Positions 46,912-55,114 are shown, counted from the first letter of the stretch. The stretch: 55,902 nt of DNA from Synechococcales cyanobacterium CRU_2_2 (GCA_012034805.1 JAAUOP010000015.1:1-55902); one strand, 5' to 3'. Translations and numbers: made by a program. Notes: generated by a model from the sequence alone, not told the origin.

Positions 46912-47051
46912 GTGTTTACGTAGCCGTTGAGTTGCAGCGCAAGGTGCGTAAGCAGTTTAAGCATTGCTGTGCCTACTGCCGGACAACAGAGTCCCTGACC
47001 GCGACGACGTTTGAGTTTGAGCACATTGTCGGCAAGTCGTTGGGTGGGTAG
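46908..47051 (+). pseudogene. Truncated HNH endonuclease
   Basis: 47 codons: M-S-V-Y-V-A-V-E-L then C-A-Y-C-R-T-T-E and E-F-E-H-I-V-G-K-S-L-G-G followed by TAG. C-x-x-C and the first His (E-H-I) are the start of an HNH domain; the usual N and C-P-x-C-N part is missing. The break comes just before the stop of TPR tail copy 2 (47072), which suggests a recombination junction. Too short for the ORF list but clear by motif. Confidence 0.7.
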
Positions 47052-47071
47052 GTTGTTCTCTATTTTAGCGT

Positions 47072-47299
47072 TTATCCTTCGGGGGCTAGGAGTTGCTGAA
47101 AGCGGGGGTCTTGGCGCAGGCTGTCGAGGTCGCTGTCGGTTTGGGCAAGGGTGCGGTTTTCGGGGTTGAGCTGGATGGCTTGGTGGAGGTGGGTGAAGGC
47201 GAGGTCGGGCTCGCTGCTGAGGGCGTAGGCGCAGGCTTTGTTGTAGAGGGCGGAGTTGGAGTCGGGTTTGATTGCTAGCGCTTGGTCGTAGCTGGCAAA
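47072..47299 (-). pseudogene. Truncated TPR tail, copy 2
   Basis: Reads A-S-Y-D-Q-A-L-A-I-K-P-D-S-N-S-A-L-Y-N-K and ends D-P-R-F-Q-Q-L-L-A-P-E-G. The DNA is nearly identical to 48230-48420 of the intact tail. Homology stops at about 47297, where the cassette leader begins. A 130-codon frame continues upstream but is not TPR. Confidence 0.8.
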
Positions 47300-47361
47300 T
47301 GGGCACACCCCAAGACATGCGATAACAGAACGACTGGATTGTTTTGCAGCATTAGCGCGCT
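47297..47361 (+). repeat. Conserved cassette leader, copy 2
   Basis: Starts AAATGGGCACACCCCAAGAC and ends TTTTGCAGCATTAGCGCGCT. Homologous to 46513-46575. It lies 65 bases before the DUF433 gene ATG. Confidence 0.65.
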
Positions 47362-47425
47362 CCAGTGGGAGCAGTGGTGAAGCGAATTTGGCTTTAAAAT
47401 CAAGACACCCTCTCCCGGTTGAGCT

Positions 47426-47764
47426 ATGACCCCGAAACTTCAACAGGCGATCGCCTCTGCCCAAGCACTCTCGTCGTCAGAGCTGCTGGAATTGCTGGGC
47501 GTGATAGTTGAGCAACTCCGTGGCACCCAGGTTGTTCCAAGTATTCAAAAGACTGCCAATGTCTGTGGTGGCGATGCACGGATTCGGAACACCCGCATTC
47601 CCGTATGGGTTCTGGTTCAGGCTCGTGCTCTGGGCTGTACGGATGCTGATATTTTGCAAAACTATCCGATGCTGAGTCTTGCGGATCTGGCTAATGCCTG
47701 GGCTTATGCAGCGCAGAATTCTGTTGAGGTTGAGCGGGCTATTCGCGAGAACGATGCAGCTTAG
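47426..47764 (+). CDS. DUF433 family antitoxin-like protein
   Basis: A 112-residue protein. Residues 45-108 match DUF433 (G-G-D-A-R-I-R-N-T-R-I-P-V-W-V-L-V, then Y-P-M-L-S-L-A-D-L-A-N-A-W-A-Y), a DNA-binding-like fold often paired with DUF5615. The N-terminal 40 residues form an amphipathic helix (S-S-E-L-L-E-L-L-G-V-I-V-E-Q-L). The partner gene follows about 90 bases downstream. Confidence 0.82.
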   Translation: MTPKLQQAIASAQALSSSELLELLGVIVEQLRGTQVVPSIQKTANVCGGDARIRNTRIPVWVLVQARALGCTDADILQNYPMLSLADLANAWAYAAQNSVEVERAIRENDAA

Positions 47765-47856
47765 AGTCGTTGATAGGTGAGACATTTTCCATTGGCACAT
47801 TGGCGCGATCGATCTGCTACCCCAAAATATTGATGATACTTTCGAGACCAGCAACC

Positions 47857-48195
47857 ATGGCAGACCTTTACGCTGATGAACAGTTCCCGCTGAAAACAAC
47901 TCAGCACCTACGGACAATTGCCCATGATGTTGTGACGGCTCAGGAGGCTGGGAAGGCCAACCAAGGCATTCCGGATGATGAGGTTCTGGCGTTTGCCAAT
48001 AGCCAGCAACGGGCTGTCCTCACGCTCAATCGTCGGGATTTTATTAGGCTGCATAACCAAGGTGCCGAACATGCGGGTATTGTGGTCTGTAAGGACGATG
48101 CTGACAAGGTTGCGCTGGGCGATCGCATCCATCAAACGATTCAGGCCGAAGTGCCTTTGACAGGAAAGCTTATTCGAGTGGTTAAGGGGTCATGA
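47857..48195 (+). CDS. DUF5615 (PIN-like) toxin-like protein
   Basis: 112 residues from the ATG at 47857 (M-A-D-L-Y-A-D-E-Q-F-P); an upstream in-frame start adds 29 residues. The acidic D-E-Q-F-P, H-D-V-V-T-A and V-L-T-L-N-R-R-D-F motifs match DUF5615, a PIN-like fold with predicted RNase activity. It is paired with a DUF433 antitoxin. It converges on the ATPase-TPR gene with a 6-base overlap. Confidence 0.82.
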   Translation: MADLYADEQFPLKTTQHLRTIAHDVVTAQEAGKANQGIPDDEVLAFANSQQRAVLTLNRRDFIRLHNQGAEHAGIVVCKDDADKVALGDRIHQTIQAEVPLTGKLIRVVKGS

Positions 48196-50660
48196 GCTCT
48201 GAAGCAATGTTTGGAATTGCTCATTGCCCCTGAGGCTGTCGAAGTCGCTGTCGGTTTGGGCGAGGGTGCGGTTTTCGGGGTTGAGCTGGATGGCTTGGTG
48301 GAGGTGGGTGAGGGCGAGGTCGGGCTGGCTGCTGAGGGCGTAGGCGCAGGCTTTGTTGTAGAGGGCGGAGCTGTCGTCGGGTTTGATGCCTAGCGCTTGG
48401 TCGTAGCTGGCGATCGCTTCCTCATGTCGCCCTAAGTTACCCAGTGCAACGCCACGGTTGGTCCAGGCTTCGTGCTTGTCGGGTTTGATGCCTAGCGCTT
48501 GGTCGTAGCTGGCGATCGCTTCCTCAGTTCGCCCTAAGTTAGCCAGTGAAACGCCACGGTTGTACCAGGCTTCGTGATAGTCGGGTTTGATGCCTAGCGC
48601 TTGGTCAAAGCTGGCGATCGCTTCTTCTTTGCTGCCATACTCAAAAAAACGATTGCCCAAACTCCACAAGTATAAGCCACTACTAAACTCATCCTCCTCC
48701 GGCTCCACCAAGCCCGCCGCCAACACTTCCGCCTGCCGCAAATACCCCAGTCGCCGACTCTCCAAACACCGCCCCGACTGATAGATCAACGCCACAAACC
48801 GCGCCAACCCCGCCAACGCCTCTGGTTTCTCTAAGCATGTTTGAACAGCGAGATCGATCTGATTTTTGCTGAGCTTCAACTTCTCTTCGTTGTAAGCATA
48901 ATCAATAGGAAATTTCTCTAACACGGCCCAGCCCTGCTCCACCGCTGGTTGCACTTTCACCAAAAACCGCCGCAACTTATCCCGCAAAAACGGATGCTGC
49001 TCTAGGCCAAACTCCCCCACCAAATCCTTCAGCGGGTCACGCACCAACGCATCCACCCGAAAGTGCTGCGCTTCCAACAAATGACTGCGAAACACCAACT
49101 CCGCTGACTTCTCCCCGCTCAACAACAAATGATACAAATAGGCCGCCCTCAGCCTGCGCCAATCCACATTCTCATACCGCGCCCGATACCCAGCATCCTC
49201 CGGCTCCACCTGCTGCGACTGGGCCAAATAATCCGCCGCAATCACCCCCTGCACCACCCGAAACAACGCCTCATCCGCCTCAAACAACGACAACCGAAAG
49301 ACATCCCGCGCCACATCATCCAACCGGTGATGCCCATCCCGCTTCTCGACAAACTGCATCGCCTCCCGATCCGTCAACCAATCAAACACCGCCTTCTCAC
49401 CAACCGCCGCCAGCTCAAGGCCCTCAGCATCCCGAAGCTGCGCCAACACCCGCTCTAGGTTCTTGCGCTTAAACTGCCGAAAACAAGCTGCCACCTCAAT
49501 CAACCGCCGCTGCCCCGCATTCAGCCCCTGGAGCAACAGCTTGGCAATGTCGTCATTCCCTCGCGAAAAATCCGGCTTCTTCCCCGCCTGCACCTCCCTT
49601 CGAATCCAATTGAGATAGTAGGGCAACCCCTTGGTCACGCCATAAATTTGCTCAATCTCCGCGTCGTCCTGGATGCCGCTCTCCTGCAAATATTTCTGGG
49701 TTTGCAACAGATCAAATCGATCCAGCCCCAACACCGCAATGCAATCGCGATCCTGCTGCAACTTGCGCCAGCCCTCGCGCTCATCCACCAGCGAATTGCG
49801 CCCCGCCACCAAAATCCGTGCCTTGCCCAAACCCGCCTGCCCCAAACCGCCTGCCCCAAACCCGCCTGACCCACATCCTGATTCACCATCAACGTCCGCC
49901 ACAGCCAAGTATCAATCTCCAGCGGAGCCTTCTCGTAGGTATCCAACAACAACAGCACCGGCTTTCCCTGCTCCCGCAGCAGCTTGGCAAACGCCGTTGT
50001 CAGCTTTGGAATCGGGTCTAGCATCAGCTCTTGTAGCGCCTTGTCCTTCTTCGTTGCCTGGTGCCTTTGCACCAACGTCAGCGCCGCCGAGGCCGTATTC
50101 AGCCCCGCATCCAAAATCTGGCCGCCCACCTGATCAAATTCCTTCGCCTTCTCCTCCGGCATCCCCCGCTGCATCCAGCCCAGGGCCAAGTTTCCTAGGG
50201 TTTGGACAATGTTTTTTTGCTCCTCGTTGATGCCCTTGCCCCGCTCTGCGGGTTCCTGCTCCAGCTTGATCAGCGTTGTCTGGTACAACTTGAATAATTC
50301 CGAAAACTCGCTGCCCCAGTCATCTTGCGCCAACGGCTCCGCCAACACCTCCATCAGTCCAATCGGCGATTCAATCCCATCCGTCGCCCCAAAGGACACC
50401 CGCGAACAAATCGCCTTGCCCGCCAGGGCTTCCTCCGCTTTGGTCAGCACCGTCGATTTACCCACGCCGCCTACGCCCCAGACCTGGAACAGGCGCGGCC
50501 CAACACTGGAGCCGATCGCCCCGGTCAGTTTTTCCAAAAAAGCTGTCGTTTCTGGCCGGACGATGTAGGGTTTCATAATGTAAGGCTTCTCAGAATAAGG
50601 CTTCTCAGAACGGCACCTCAGTGAACCATCCACAACACCAGGCAGGGAACGATCGGTCAT
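48190..50660 (-). pseudogene. STAND-like ATPase with C-terminal TPRs, one frameshift
   Basis: An about 820-residue protein read in two frames. Piece 1 (50660 down to about 49847) has a P-loop V-W-G-V-G-G-V-G-K-S-T near 60-70 and Walker B V-L-L-L-L-D-T-Y-E-K-A. Piece 2 (about 49847-48190) has I-L-V-A-G-R-N-S-L, a helical region, then TPRs with a nearly identical 102-bp DNA period (A-I-A-S-Y-D-Q-A-L-G-I-K-P-D). The switch lies in a 15-bp repeat encoding G-Q-A-G-L: the middle copy lacks one G (49847-49848). It resembles STAND NTPases, which sense ligands through C-terminal repeats and include phage-defence proteins. No N-terminal effector domain is seen. A second start at 50576 is possible. Confidence 0.75.
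48391..48700 (-). repeat. 102-bp intragenic TPR repeat
   Basis: About three near-identical 102-bp units encode 34-residue TPRs (A-S-Y-D-Q-A-L-G-I-K-P-D). They are long enough to recombine with the tail copies at 46.3 and 47.1 kb. Confidence 0.8.
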
Positions 50661-50800
50661 GGGTACTGCCAGACACAGAGCATTCTCACAATTCTACTGA
50701 ATTTCCCCTGGTTCCGGAGAAAACCCAACCTCGTCCCACTGCCCCCAGTACCGCCCCTAGGACTGCTTTAGAATAAAACCAATCAATCTCAGTTCAATCC

Positions 50801-51388
50801 ATGATTGCAGAGCGCCCTCGTCCGATGATGACCCCGGCAGAGTACTTCATCTGGGAAGAGCAGCAAGACCTGCGGTACGAGTATATCGATGGTGAAGTCT
50901 ATGGGATGACCGGGGGAAGCTTGGCCCACAGCGGCATTGGCGTCAACATCGTTGCGATCTTCAGGGCTCATCTGCGCGGTAGCCAATGCCGAGTCTTTAA
51001 TTCCGATGGCAAAGTTGGCATCTCCACGGAAGGGCCATTTACCTATCCAGACATCAGCGTCACCTGTGACGATCGAGATAAAACAGCGCAGAACTACATC
51101 GCCTATCCAACATTAATTATCGAGATTCTGTCCCCCGGCACGGAAGGCTACGATCGCGGGGGAAAATTTGCACTCTATCGTCAGCTGTCTAGTTTGAAAG
51201 AATATGGTCTGATTAGTTCTACTTCGATCGCAATTGATATATTCGGGCTGAATTTGGCTGGAAAATGGGAGCTGAGTTCCTATGGGTCTGGAGATGAAGT
51301 TCAGTTCATAACCCTTGATTTGACTCTGCCGATCGAGCAAGTCTACGAAGATCTCAATGTCGCGCCAGGTCGCGCCAGGTCGCGCTAG
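50801..51388 (+). CDS. Uma2 family (DUF820) endonuclease-like protein
   Basis: A 195-residue protein. It begins M-M-T-P-A-E-Y-F-I-W-E-E and has Y-E-Y-I-D-G-E-V-Y-G-M, T-Y-P-D-I-S-V and L-I-I-E-I-L-S-P-G-T, the PD-(D/E)XK-like core (Asp, Glu) of Uma2/DUF820. Such genes are multicopy in cyanobacteria, function unknown. Its last residues (A-P-G-R-A-R-S-R) and stop lie in the 10-bp tandem repeat at 51361, so copy-number change would alter the C-terminus. Confidence 0.85.
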   Translation: MIAERPRPMMTPAEYFIWEEQQDLRYEYIDGEVYGMTGGSLAHSGIGVNIVAIFRAHLRGSQCRVFNSDGKVGISTEGPFTYPDISVTCDDRDKTAQNYIAYPTLIIEILSPGTEGYDRGGKFALYRQLSSLKEYGLISSTSIAIDIFGLNLAGKWELSSYGSGDEVQFITLDLTLPIEQVYEDLNVAPGRARSR

Positions 51389-51420
51389 GTCGCGCTAGGT
51401 CGCGCTAGGTCGCGCTAGGT
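51361..51420 (+). repeat. 10-bp tandem repeat, six copies
   Basis: CGCGCCAGGT twice, then CGCGCTAGGT four times, in exact 10-bp steps. It spans the Uma2 stop codon; the TAG in the CGCGCTAGGT form is the stop. Confidence 0.97.
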
Positions 51421-51802
51421 TGATGGCACCGTCTCCCAAGGGGCCGATCTAGAAAACTCGGCCATTGGATCATTGGATCAATTGCATCAAATTGCGCAGA
51501 TGCCTCCCGCTCATCGAACACAACTGCCGCAACGTCTCCGGGGTCTCGAACACCCCTGGCCCCCTCAACCCCGGCACCGCGCTCTCCACACCAGCCCCTG
51601 CTTGCCCTGCCGTGCGAGCTGTTTTTGGGCCTCGGCAATAAAATCATTCAGCGCTTGCACGAGGCAGGGCGTATTGAGATGCAGAGTGGGACGGGACGGG
51701 GTGCCGTGGAACGGGCGGGGGCGATCGCAAAATTCAGCTTAGGCGCTAATCTAAGAGTCTGACCTAGCACCTAATCGAGCTACACGCCCTTTTGAACGCC
51801 GA
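51389..51802. other. Spacer between Uma2 and the solute-binding gene
   Basis: About 410 bases. It starts with the last copies of the 10-bp repeat and includes a decayed minus-strand ATPase fragment (51470-51556). No intact gene was recognised. Confidence 0.5.
51470..51556 (-). pseudogene. Decayed AAA-ATPase-like fragment
   Basis: One minus-strand frame reads V-F-E-T-P-E-T-L-R-Q-L-C-S-M-S-G-R-H-L-R-N-L, ending at a TGA (51470-51472). The T-L-R-x-L-C-x-x-S-G-x-H-x-R-x-L pattern is the end of the nucleotide-binding part of certain cyanobacterial AAA ATPases. Another frame nearby (A-E-A-Q-K-Q-L-A-R-Q-G-K-Q-G-L) may be the preceding piece. No intact gene. Confidence 0.35.
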
Positions 51803-53614
51803 ATGATTGAGCCCTCGATGATCAAGCAACTGCAACAGCGCTGGCGCGCCCTCATCATCATGGTGATGGCGGCGAGTGTGGCGATCGCCCTCGCCAGCTG
51901 CACCGAAGCCAGCCTGCGCAGCTCCGCCACCCGCGTTCCCGAAATCATCATCGCCAACCCCAGCGACCCCAGTACCTTTAATGCGCCCCTGAATGACTCG
52001 CTATTCAGCACCTATGTTTTTGGTCTGATTCAGGAGGGAATGATCAAAACCAACGGCCTGACCGGGGCACTGGAGCCGGGGCTGGCGGAATCTTGGCAGA
52101 TTGCACCGGATCAAAAGGCGATTACATTCAAGCTGAGGCCCGATTTGCGCTGGTCCGATGGCGAGCCGCTGACCGTGGACGATGTTGTGTTTACGTTCAA
52201 CCAGATTTATCTCAACACAGACATTCCCACCGGCATCCGCGACATTTTGCAAACCGGCGATGGCAGCTACCCCAAGGTCGAAAAAATTGACAACCAGCGA
52301 CTGAAGATTTCGGTCACCCAGCCCTACGCGCCGCTGTTGCGCAACAGCGGTGTGGCGATTTTGCCTCAGCATGTTTTTGCTGAGGCGGTGCGCGATCGCG
52401 ATGCCGATGGCAATCTCAAATTTCTCACCCTCTGGGGCACCGATACGCCACCCGACCAAATTATCACCAATGGCCCCTATATAATCGACAGCTATACACC
52501 GGGTCAGCGGCTGGTGTTCAAGGCCAATCCTCACTACTGGCACAAGGATGAAACCGGGGCTGATTTGCCCAGAATTCAGCGCATCATTATGCAAATCATT
52601 GAGTCAGATACGAACCAGATGATTCGCTTTCGTTCCGGTGAACTGGACAATATGACCGTTAAACCCGAAGCCTTTCCGTTGCTCAAACAAGAGGAAAAAC
52701 GCGGCGGGTTTACCATCTATAACGGGGGGCCAGAACTGGGTTCTCGTAACTTAAGTTTTAACCTCAACAAGGCGAAGGGGGCAGATGGCAAACCCTTTGT
52801 CGATCCGGTCAAATCTCGCTGGTTTAATACGCAAAAATTTCGGCAGGCCGTGGCCTATGGGCTCGATCGCCAGCGGATGCAAGACAATATCTATCGCGGG
52901 ATTGGTTCGGTGCAAGATGCGGCGATCGATGTCCAAAGCCCCTTTCATGCGGGCGTTGCAGAGGGGGTTCCGGCCTATAACTATGACCCAGCCAAGGCCC
53001 AGCAGTTACTTTCGGAGGCAGGGTTTCAGCTCAAGGACAATGGCAAAGGCGCAACCGAGCTCTACGATGACCAGGGCAACCGGGTGGAGTTTTCGCTGCT
53101 GGTCAAGTCCGAAGAAAAGTCTCGTGTGGATATGGCAACGCAAATTGCCCAGGATTTGGCGGCCCTGGGGATGCAAGCCAATCTGCAAGTGGTGAATTTT
53201 AATACGGTCTTGCAAAACCTAAAAGCACGCCGTTGGGATGCCTACGTCGGTGCATTTGGCGGAGGCGGCGTGGAACCCCACAGCAGTTTTAATATTTGGA
53301 ACAGCCAGGGCTCGTTGCACCAGTTTAATCAAGGGCCGGAGCCCGGAGAGCAAGGGATTACGGGCTGGGAAGTTTCTGACTGGGAAAAGCGCATTGACGC
53401 GGCGTTTGCGGCGGGGGTGCAGCAACTCGATGATGAGAAGCGCAAGCCGTTTTACCGAGAGTTTCAAAAGATTGCCCAGGAGCAGCTGCCGTTGATTTAC
53501 CTAGTCAAGCCACTAACGCTGGAGGCGGTGCGCGATCGCGTCCAGGGCATCCAATACAGTGCCCTCGGTGGCGCGTTCTGGAATCTAGATGAGCTGACGG
53601 TGGAAAATAATTAA
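51803..53614 (+). CDS. Peptide/nickel-type ABC transporter solute-binding lipoprotein (SBP family 5)
   Basis: A 603-residue protein. The N-terminal signal (I-I-M-V-M-A-A-S-V-A-I-A-L-A-S-C) has a lipobox ending A-S-C. Family 5 features: P-S-T-F-N, L-E-P-G-L-A-E-S-W, F-K-L-R-P-D-L-R-W-S-D-G-E-P-L-T-V-D-D-V-V-F-T. It captures peptides, nickel or other solutes for an ABC importer. No permease or ATPase is adjacent. A second ATG at 51818 is possible. The stop runs into MITE copy C. Confidence 0.88.
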   Translation: MIEPSMIKQLQQRWRALIIMVMAASVAIALASCTEASLRSSATRVPEIIIANPSDPSTFNAPLNDSLFSTYVFGLIQEGMIKTNGLTGALEPGLAESWQIAPDQKAITFKLRPDLRWSDGEPLTVDDVVFTFNQIYLNTDIPTGIRDILQTGDGSYPKVEKIDNQRLKISVTQPYAPLLRNSGVAILPQHVFAEAVRDRDADGNLKFLTLWGTDTPPDQIITNGPYIIDSYTPGQRLVFKANPHYWHKDETGADLPRIQRIIMQIIESDTNQMIRFRSGELDNMTVKPEAFPLLKQEEKRGGFTIYNGGPELGSRNLSFNLNKAKGADGKPFVDPVKSRWFNTQKFRQAVAYGLDRQRMQDNIYRGIGSVQDAAIDVQSPFHAGVAEGVPAYNYDPAKAQQLLSEAGFQLKDNGKGATELYDDQGNRVEFSLLVKSEEKSRVDMATQIAQDLAALGMQANLQVVNFNTVLQNLKARRWDAYVGAFGGGGVEPHSSFNIWNSQGSLHQFNQGPEPGEQGITGWEVSDWEKRIDAAFAAGVQQLDDEKRKPFYREFQKIAQEQLPLIYLVKPLTLEAVRDRVQGIQYSALGGAFWNLDELTVENN

Positions 53615-53761
53615 TTAGACCTCTTGCATGAAAAAGACAGCCCCCTTATCACCCAGCCCCCTACTCCCATTTTGGGAGTAGGGGAGCCACTTCAAAGTCC
53701 CTCTCCCCCGGTGGGAGAGGGATTCAGGGTGAGGGTTTGGGTTTATGCAAGAGGTCTATTG
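53614..53761 (+). repeat. MITE-like element, full copy C
   Basis: 148 bp with near-perfect 16-bp inverted ends: ATTAGACCTCTTGCAT at the left, ATGCAAGAGGTCTATT at the right. The interior has CCCTACTCCC-ATTTT-GGGAGTAGGG and CCCTCTCCC / GGGAGAGGG hairpins. It begins at the last base of the solute-binding gene stop and ends about 42 bases before larB. Confidence 0.9.
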
Positions 53762-53803
53762 AAATAACTCATTAAAAATCCCCATAACGGATGCTTGATT
53801 CAG

Positions 53804-54628
53804 ATGTTTGATTCAGAGTCTGTGCGCCACCTACTCGACTCCGTTGCGGCGGGGAAACTATCTTCCGAGCAGGCATTGCTGAAACTCCAGCAGCTGGATT
53901 CTGGGGCGTTTGATCCTGAGCCTGCGGAGGCTGGACGAGTCGAAGATTTTGCGCGGATTGATCACTATCGGGCCGATCGCACGGGCTTTCCCGAGGTGAT
54001 TTGGGGACAAGACAAAAGTGCGAGCCAAATTGCCCAGATTATGAAAGTTCAGCGCGATCGCAGAACCAGCCCCCACGCAATCATGGCCACCCGTGTTTCC
54101 CCCGAGGTCTACGCCGACATTCAGACCCACATCCTCGGCACTCAGTATTTTAGCCTCGCCCGCATCTGTGCCCTACCCAGTGCCCCGGTGTCGCAGCCGC
54201 GCCTCGGCACCCTCGGTATCCTCACAGCAGGCACATCCGATTTACCTGTCGCGGAAGAAGCAGCCGTCACCGCCGAACTCAGCGGCTTTCGCGTCGAGCG
54301 GCTCTGGGATGTCGGCGTGGCCGGGATTCATCGCTTGCTCGACAATCGCGAGGTGCTGGCGCGGGCGGATGTGTTGATTGTGGTGGCGGGGATGGAGGGA
54401 GCTTTGCCTAGTGTGGTGGGCGGCATGGCCCAATGCCCCGTGATTGCGGTGCCCACGAGCATTGGCTATGGAGCCAGTTTTGGCGGTTTGGCGGCGCTGC
54501 TGGGGATGCTGAATTCCTGCGCGGCGGGGGTGGGGGTGGTCAACATTGACAATGGCTTCGGTGCGGCGATTTTGGCAGGGCAGATTTTGCGCACGGCTGC
54601 TCGGCTTCGGGGACGGGGTTTGGAGTGA
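53804..54628 (+). CDS. larB: Nickel pincer cofactor biosynthesis protein LarB
   Basis: 274 residues from the ATG at 53804 ([11 protein letters not shown]); an upstream TTG is possible. LarB carboxylates and hydrolyses nicotinic acid adenine dinucleotide as the first step of the nickel-pincer nucleotide cofactor used by lactate racemase and other enzymes. The C-terminal half has the PurE-like AIR carboxylase layout ([16 protein letters not shown] and [14 protein letters not shown]). larC and larE are not in the window. Confidence 0.9.
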   Translation: MFDSESVRHLLDSVAAGKLSSEQALLKLQQLDSGAFDPEPAEAGRVEDFARIDHYRADRTGFPEVIWGQDKSASQIAQIMKVQRDRRTSPHAIMATRVSPEVYADIQTHILGTQYFSLARICALPSAPVSQPRLGTLGILTAGTSDLPVAEEAAVTAELSGFRVERLWDVGVAGIHRLLDNREVLARADVLIVVAGMEGALPSVVGGMAQCPVIAVPTSIGYGASFGGLAALLGMLNSCAAGVGVVNIDNGFGAAILAGQILRTAARLRGRGLE

Positions 54629-55114
54629 AGCCTGGGGTGAATTCGAAGTTAATCGGTGACAGCTGAAAAACAAAAAGCACGTTTAAATCAAAAAGTGTAC
54701 GTAGGCGCTTGTCGCTGTGGGGTGCGGGGGGAGCGATCGCAAAGCTCTCATTACATCTAGCTTCTAGCGCCTCCCCCAGGCTTAAACGCAAAAAATCCAG
54801 GAATTCTTCTGCCCAAAACTTATTCATAAACCTGTTAAGCTTACGCAAAGCTACTGACGTTACGTAGATTTCCCCATATCTTGAATACAGACAGCAAGCC
54901 GCTGTCTCTCCTAGCGGGGGTCTTCATCTAGCTCTCCTAAGCCTTGACCCCCATCCTTCTTTTTTAGCTTAATTTTTTAGCTTGAATCGTTTGAAACCTT
55001 GGTCTCTAGTTGACTTTAGTTTGTTGTTTAATCATCTAACTTGAATGCATCTCGTCACCTCTGGTTCGCCAGCCTAGATTGCAGCTTTTATCTCATTCTT
55101 CTCAGGATCTACCC
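54629..55114. other. Leader region of the PEP-CTERM gene
   Basis: About 490 bases without a gene. It has a 7-bp hairpin AGACAGC-AAGCC-GCTGTCT (54889-54907) and the stem-plus-T-tract at 54916-54966. A direct repeat TTTTTTAGCTT / TTTTTTAGCTTGAAT follows. No open frame is supported. Confidence 0.55.
54916..54966 (+). terminator. Stem-loop with T-tract upstream of the PEP-CTERM gene
   Basis: GGGGGTC (54916-54922) pairs with GACCCCC (54946-54952) around a 23-base loop, followed by ATCCTTCTTTTTT. It could end an upstream transcript or act as a leader attenuator for the PEP-CTERM gene. The long loop lowers confidence. Confidence 0.4.

Noticed and set aside
49129-49458. Long plus-strand frame opposite the ATPase-TPR gene
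   Set aside because: A compositional shadow of the minus-strand coding sequence (P/I/R-rich), no motif.
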